8,712 nucleotides of DNA from Clostridium sp. UBA4746. GTDB taxonomy: Bacteria; Bacillota; Clostridia; Clostridiales; Clostridiaceae. The stretch lies in the NCBI GenBank assembly GCA_002403785.1, contig DHIM01000105.1, positions 1 to 8,712 of the forward strand, read 5' to 3'. A program made the position numbers and the translations under genes. The notes under the pieces are model-generated. The model was not told where the DNA came from, did not search any database, and worked only from the letters and a program-made list of their open reading frames with translations. This document shows positions 5,723-8,712 of the stretch, one piece after another; the first letter of the stretch is position 1; each line of letters begins with the position of its first letter.

Positions 5723-6391
5723 ATGATTCAGGAAAATAAAATATATGAATTGATAATTGGTGAAATGAAAAATTATCCAAGTGCAATATTAGGAATAACA
5801 GATACTTCTTATTCAGATTATTTCGGTCAATATAAGTGTGCTCTCGTATTAGCAGTTCCTCATAAAGAGATTATATCTTTAAATAACTATTCAGAAGAAA
5901 AATTTGAAAAGGTGCTATGTGATACCCGTGAACAAATTAATTCAATTATTTCTGATTTGTTAAATGTTTTTAAAAAATACAGCATCCAATATTATGTACC
6001 CCCAGTAGCTCAGACTAATGAAGAAAGTCTAATAGCACAATTTTCCTTTAAATATGCAGCTATTAATTCTGGAATTGGGTGGATTGGGAAAAATGGAGTT
6101 TTAATTACAAAAGAGTATGGACCGCGGGTAAGACTTTCAGCTGTATTAATAAATTATGATTTACCCATAGGAAAACCTATTACTCAAAGTATGTGTGATG
6201 ATGAATGTTTTCTTTGTATAGATGCCTGTCCGCATAAGGCTTTAAAAGGGATACAATGGGATATAAATAAACTTCGTGAGGAATTAATAAATTATCAATT
6301 ATGTAATTCCAAAAGAAGTCTATATTTAAAAAAGCATGGTAGAAAAAATGCTTGCGGCTTCTGTATGGTAGCGTGCCCGTTGGGATTATGA
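5723..6391 (+). CDS. Short QueG-like protein with two 4Fe-4S clusters
   Basis: 222 residues. The C-terminal half carries ferredoxin-type ligands: C158-x3-C162-x2-C165-x3-C169-P (cluster one), then C194 and C211-x2-C214-x3-C218-P (cluster two plus an extra Cys). Just before them, GIGWIGKNGVLITKEYGPRVRLS (117-139) is the segment shared with epoxyqueuosine reductase QueG. It is clearly shorter than QueG (about 370-380 residues): it lacks the C-terminal HEAT-repeat part and has a compact N-terminal domain, so a queuosine role is not assured. Similar short proteins are often auto-annotated as epoxyqueuosine reductase. Likely an oxygen-sensitive redox enzyme or electron carrier; whether it binds cobalamin cannot be read here. 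ATG follows GGGGGAG (5712-5718) by only 4 nt. It is first in a probable operon with mtnN 73 bp downstream. Cytosolic. Confidence 0.82.
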   Translation: MIQENKIYELIIGEMKNYPSAILGITDTSYSDYFGQYKCALVLAVPHKEIISLNNYSEEKFEKVLCDTREQINSIISDLLNVFKKYSIQYYVPPVAQTNEESLIAQFSFKYAAINSGIGWIGKNGVLITKEYGPRVRLSAVLINYDLPIGKPITQSMCDDECFLCIDACPHKALKGIQWDINKLREELINYQLCNSKRSLYLKKHGRKNACGFCMVACPLGL

Positions 6392-6464
6392 GTGTCGCAA
6401 TGGTAGATTAAGTCGTACAAGAATAATATTAAAAATAAACTATGATAAATAGGGGGATAAAGTT

Positions 6465-7163
6465 ATGAGAATAGGAGTATTAGGACCTACAGAAAGAGAA
6501 ATAATGCCTTTTATAAATAAAATATCAAATAAAAAACTTAGCGAACATGCCATGTTAAAATTCTATTCAGGAATTTATGAAGGCGTTGAGGTAGTATCAG
6601 TATTTTCAGGAGTATGTAAAGTTAATGCTGCTATTGCTTCACAAATTTTAATTAGTATATTTAAAGTTACTCATATTGTATTAACAGGTGTTGCAGGAGC
6701 ATTAAATAGACAACTTGAGATTGGAGACACAGTTATTTCAAGTGAGGTTGCGTATCATGATGTAGCACAAGGAATCTTAACAGAATATCATCCATGGATG
6801 GAAGATATATATTTTAGACCAGATGCTGAACTTCTAAGGTTATGTGTGAGTATCGGTGAATCTTTATCAATTCCAAACAAGTGCCATATTGGAAGAATCA
6901 TTACTGGCGAAGGCTTTGTTACACATAAGGGAAAGGAGAGTTTAATAAAAATTTTTAATCCGTTATGTGTTGATATGGAAAGTGCTAGTGTAGCTCATAC
7001 AAGCTATGTAAATAACATTCCTTTCATAGTTATTCGTTCAATGTCGGATAATGCAGATGAAAGTGGTTCAGATACATTTGAAAGGAACATAGAAATGGCA
7101 GCACTAAATTCTATAAAGTTGGTTGAAGGACTTATTAAAAGGTTAGGTGCATCTAAAAAATAG
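6465..7163 (+). CDS. mtnN: 5'-methylthioadenosine/S-adenosylhomocysteine nucleosidase
   Basis: 232 residues, the usual MTAN/Pfs length. It hydrolyses the glycosidic bond of MTA, SAH and 5'-deoxyadenosine, releasing adenine in the methionine-salvage and SAM-recycling route. MRIGVLGPTEREIMPF carries the conserved Glu12. GVCKVNAAIASQ (49-60) is the phosphorylase-like G-x-G/C-KVNAA motif. VLTGVAGAL (72-80) and VDMESASVAHTSYVNNIPFIVIRSMSDNAD (169-198 overall) contain the substrate-ribose Glu172 and catalytic Asp195. All key residues are present, so it should be active. The G-x-C-K in place of the usual G-x-G-K is a small oddity. ATG follows AGGGGG (6451-6456) by 8 nt. It lies between the QueG-like gene and the nucleotidyltransferase gene (35 bp to that start), in the same direction with no terminator seen, so co-transcription is likely. 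Cytosolic. Confidence 0.93.
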   Translation: MRIGVLGPTEREIMPFINKISNKKLSEHAMLKFYSGIYEGVEVVSVFSGVCKVNAAIASQILISIFKVTHIVLTGVAGALNRQLEIGDTVISSEVAYHDVAQGILTEYHPWMEDIYFRPDAELLRLCVSIGESLSIPNKCHIGRIITGEGFVTHKGKESLIKIFNPLCVDMESASVAHTSYVNNIPFIVIRSMSDNADESGSDTFERNIEMAALNSIKLVEGLIKRLGASKK

Positions 7164-7198
7164 AAAATTTAGTTATTATAATGAGGGGAGATAAGCAT

Positions 7199-7972
7199 AT
7201 GTTAAATTACACAAATTCATTTAGTAATATCAATAGTTTTATTGAACACTTGAAAAAGAAAAACGATATAGTTGGAATTGTTGAATACGGTGGTAGAACG
7301 CATAGTAATATGAGTGTTGGTGGTGATTATGATTTAACTATTATTTATAATAAGCCTATATCTCATAATATTACAGGTGTACATTTTCACATTGCAGATA
7401 TACCTATAGACTGTATGCTTTTATCTGTCGATGATTTTTCAGCAGATGCCCCATCAAATGGATTCCTTTTAGTTCATTTAAATTGTATAATTCTTCATGA
7501 TAAAAATGGTATAACTCAAAATATCTTAGAAAAGGTAAAGGTAGATTGGAGAATTGTTGAGTATTTATCTGATTGTGAAAAAAATACTTTTCGATTTACA
7601 TTTCAACATATTATAGATAAATTAGAATACCGATTACATGAAGATGAATTATATTCTAAATATTTTATATTTTCTTCTTTTGATTGGTTCTTACAATGTT
7701 ATGCAAAGATAAAGAAGTTAGAAATAGGAAAACCGAAGGCTCACATAAACTATATTAAAAACAATGAGCCTGAATTACTTTATATTATAAATCAAATGTA
7801 TAACACGAATGATTTAAATATACAATTTGAAATGCTAAAAAAATGTGCCAATTATATATTATCGTCTATTGGAGGTTTATGGGCAAAGAATGAAGTCTTA
7901 GTTCATATAGCACCAGATGGAATTCTTGTAGGTGAAGAGCAAGAAACTATTATTAAGTTATTATTTGAATAA
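7199..7972 (+). CDS. Nucleotidyltransferase-fold protein
   Basis: 257 residues from ATG 7199, which follows GAGGGGAG (7183-7190) by 8 nt; an in-frame ATG at 7181 lies upstream of that site and is unlikely. The N-terminal third shows the minimal nucleotidyltransferase pattern: YGGRTHSNMS (30-39), then GGDYDLTIIY (41-50) with the two metal-binding acids D43 and D45, and a third acid at IPIDCML (D71). The usual GS...DxD is here GGRT...GGDYD. The C-terminal two thirds are mostly helical (FRFTFQHIIDKLEYRL, CANYILSSIGGLW), as in aminoglycoside or lincosamide adenylyltransferases and HEPN-like partners. Substrate unknown; I would not call it a resistance gene without comparison. No MNT/HEPN partner gene lies next to it. 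It is last in the probable operon with mtnN. Cytosolic. Confidence 0.75.
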   Translation: MLNYTNSFSNINSFIEHLKKKNDIVGIVEYGGRTHSNMSVGGDYDLTIIYNKPISHNITGVHFHIADIPIDCMLLSVDDFSADAPSNGFLLVHLNCIILHDKNGITQNILEKVKVDWRIVEYLSDCEKNTFRFTFQHIIDKLEYRLHEDELYSKYFIFSSFDWFLQCYAKIKKLEIGKPKAHINYIKNNEPELLYIINQMYNTNDLNIQFEMLKKCANYILSSIGGLWAKNEVLVHIAPDGILVGEEQETIIKLLFE

Positions 7973-7981
7973 AACAAGAAA

Positions 7982-8012
7982 GCATTCAACATAAAACAGT
8001 TATCTTGAATGC
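7982..8012. terminator. Bidirectional hairpin between convergent genes
   Basis: GCATTCAA (7982-7989) and TTGAATGC (8005-8012) make an 8-bp perfect stem around a 15-nt loop, 9 bp past the nucleotidyltransferase stop, followed by CTTTT. Read on the minus strand the same hairpin is followed by TTTCTTGTTTTATT. It can therefore serve the convergent HXXEE gene as well. Confidence 0.65.
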
Positions 8013-8085
8013 CTTTTATGCTAAAGAATATAAAAAAGTAGTAGAGATATTTAACGTACTTTATAAACGGGAAAATAATACTTCA

Positions 8086-8610
8086 TTAATTTGAAAATTT
8101 ATGTAATTGATTCTCAAAGTTTTTTTCTACACTGTGAAGAAAAACATAAATCACAAACGCAAATAACGAACCAGCAACACAAGATAAGAGTATTTCAGTT
8201 AGACCAAATCCTATTATTAATGTTGCAGTATAAAGAATATAGATACTTAAAGGCAAAAATAAAATTGCAGTTATAATGCCTGGAACATAATGTTTAAACT
8301 TTAAGGTCAAAATAAAATGAGCTGTAATAAAGTGAGTTGTAGTGGCAAAGAAAAGCCCATACCAAATATAATAGTTATTAAAGATAATTGAAAACAAGGC
8401 GGAAAACGAAAAAATGAGAAAGAGAATTTCTACTCCAATTGAGAAAGAAGCCGTACTTTTAAAATCTGAATATGGTATCTTTTTCATCGTGCAAGTGTCA
8501 ATGTAATCCTTATACTTTTTCCTCCAAGCTGAAATAAATATAATTTCTTCAAAGTCATGGGCCATAAAGATGATAGGAAATAACCAAACAATAGCGTTCA
8601 TACTATTCAT
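8086..8610 (-). CDS. HXXEE-family membrane protein
   Basis: 174 residues from the ATG complementary to 8608-8610, chosen because GGAG lies 9 nt upstream; a TTG three codons earlier directly abuts that site and is unlikely. The N-terminal helix carries the defining H18-D-F-E21-E22 motif (FMAHDFEEI). Further conserved polar residues lie in the membrane at THFITAHFILTLKFKHYVPG (92-111), with H93, H98 and P110. About four or five hydrophobic segments follow the order of the HXXEE domain family. The buried His/Glu set suggests a metal or intramembrane active site, but the function of the family is not established, and I infer no more. The C-terminal tail (SVEKNFENQLHKF) is cytosolic. It runs opposite to its neighbour and ends at a shared hairpin. 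Its promoter region contains a GTCACA/TGTGAC dyad. Confidence 0.85.
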   Translation of the reverse strand: MNSMNAIVWLFPIIFMAHDFEEIIFISAWRKKYKDYIDTCTMKKIPYSDFKSTASFSIGVEILFLIFSFSALFSIIFNNYYIWYGLFFATTTHFITAHFILTLKFKHYVPGIITAILFLPLSIYILYTATLIIGFGLTEILLSCVAGSLFAFVIYVFLHSVEKNFENQLHKFSN

Positions 8611-8663
8611 ATAAATCAACTCCGTAAATTAGCTTTAGCATTTAGCCACACTAGAGAACTTTA

Positions 8664-8677
8664 GTCACATGTGTGAC
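8664..8677. promoter_or_regulatory. Operator-like dyad upstream of HXXEE gene
   Basis: GTCACA (8664-8669) and TGTGAC (8672-8677) form a 6-bp-arm dyad with a 2-bp spacer, about 55 bp upstream of the HXXEE start. This is a typical size for the site of a dimeric regulator. It is not the CRP consensus, whose arms are in the opposite order with 6-bp spacing. No clear -35/-10 pair is visible before the contig ends. Confidence 0.35.
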
Positions 8678-8693
8678 ATATAACTATAAATAT

Positions 8694-8712
8694 CTGTCTC
8701 TTATACACATCT
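8694..8712. other. Residual Tn5/Nextera mosaic-end adapter (sequencing artefact)
   Basis: CTGTCTCTTATACACATCT is the reverse complement of the 19-bp Tn5 mosaic end used in Nextera tagmentation libraries. It lies flush with the last base of the window, so it is untrimmed adapter at a contig end, not genomic sequence. Genomic sequence ends at 8693 or slightly before. Confidence 0.95.

Noticed and set aside
7970..8094. Open frame reading ...VILNAFYAKEYKKVVEIF... between the convergent genes
   Set aside because: No start codon with a ribosome site, it overlaps the hairpin terminator, and about 41 codons is not significant in AT-rich DNA.
8091..8276. Plus-strand 61-codon frame over the HXXEE gene
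   Set aside because: Antisense to a recognisable membrane protein; low complexity and no family match.
1..8712. CRISPR array, tRNA, rRNA, complete toxin-antitoxin or retron-like unit
   Set aside because: No regularly spaced repeats, cloverleaf, rRNA segment, paired small toxin/antitoxin genes or reverse transcriptase motif was seen on either strand.

Overview
The window is AT-rich and its genes carry strong purine-rich AGGAGG/GGGGAG-type ribosome binding sites, often with TTG or GTG starts. The gene families are also typical of low-GC Bacillota (Clostridium or Bacillus-like); I cannot fix the genus. The right edge is the physical end of a sequencing contig: the last 19 bases are the Tn5/Nextera mosaic-end adapter, not genome.

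Layout. (1) 1-1562: a tight left operon. It holds the tail of an AraC-family regulator, an EamA/DMT-family exporter overlapping it by 8 bp, and a DUF2000 protein whose start lies inside the exporter's 3' end. (2) 1563-2494: a decayed stretch with a possible DUF1737-like remnant and a small membrane-anchored or secreted hypothetical protein. (3) 2495-4028: a GNAT acetyltransferase, then a two-TM protein with a PLD-like cytosolic domain. (4) 4029-4817: about 790 bp with no intact gene. It contains a 20-bp perfect palindrome, two longer inverted repeats and, at 4444-4738, a previously hidden, internally deleted and frameshifted IS1595-like transposase remnant. (5) 4818-5480: a TehB-like SAM methyltransferase with its own well-formed promoter just past the IS remnant, closed by a hairpin. 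(6) 5723-7972: a probable operon of a short QueG-like double 4Fe-4S protein, an MTA/SAH nucleosidase (mtnN) and a nucleotidyltransferase-fold protein, closed by a hairpin that can also serve the convergent gene. (7) 8086-8610, minus strand: an HXXEE-family membrane protein with a dyad operator-like site upstream.

How the genes relate. The first three form a regulator/exporter/accessory unit. The methyltransferase would produce SAH and the nucleosidase degrades SAH, so sections 5 and 6 share SAM chemistry, but they are separated by a terminator and a functional link is only inferred. Sections 2-4 look like accessory DNA: small orphan genes, non-ATG starts in succession, remnants and a dead IS. 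I see no complete defence system, CRISPR array, tRNA or rRNA. The nearest thing to an undescribed element is the two-TM PLD-like protein beside the palindrome and IS debris.
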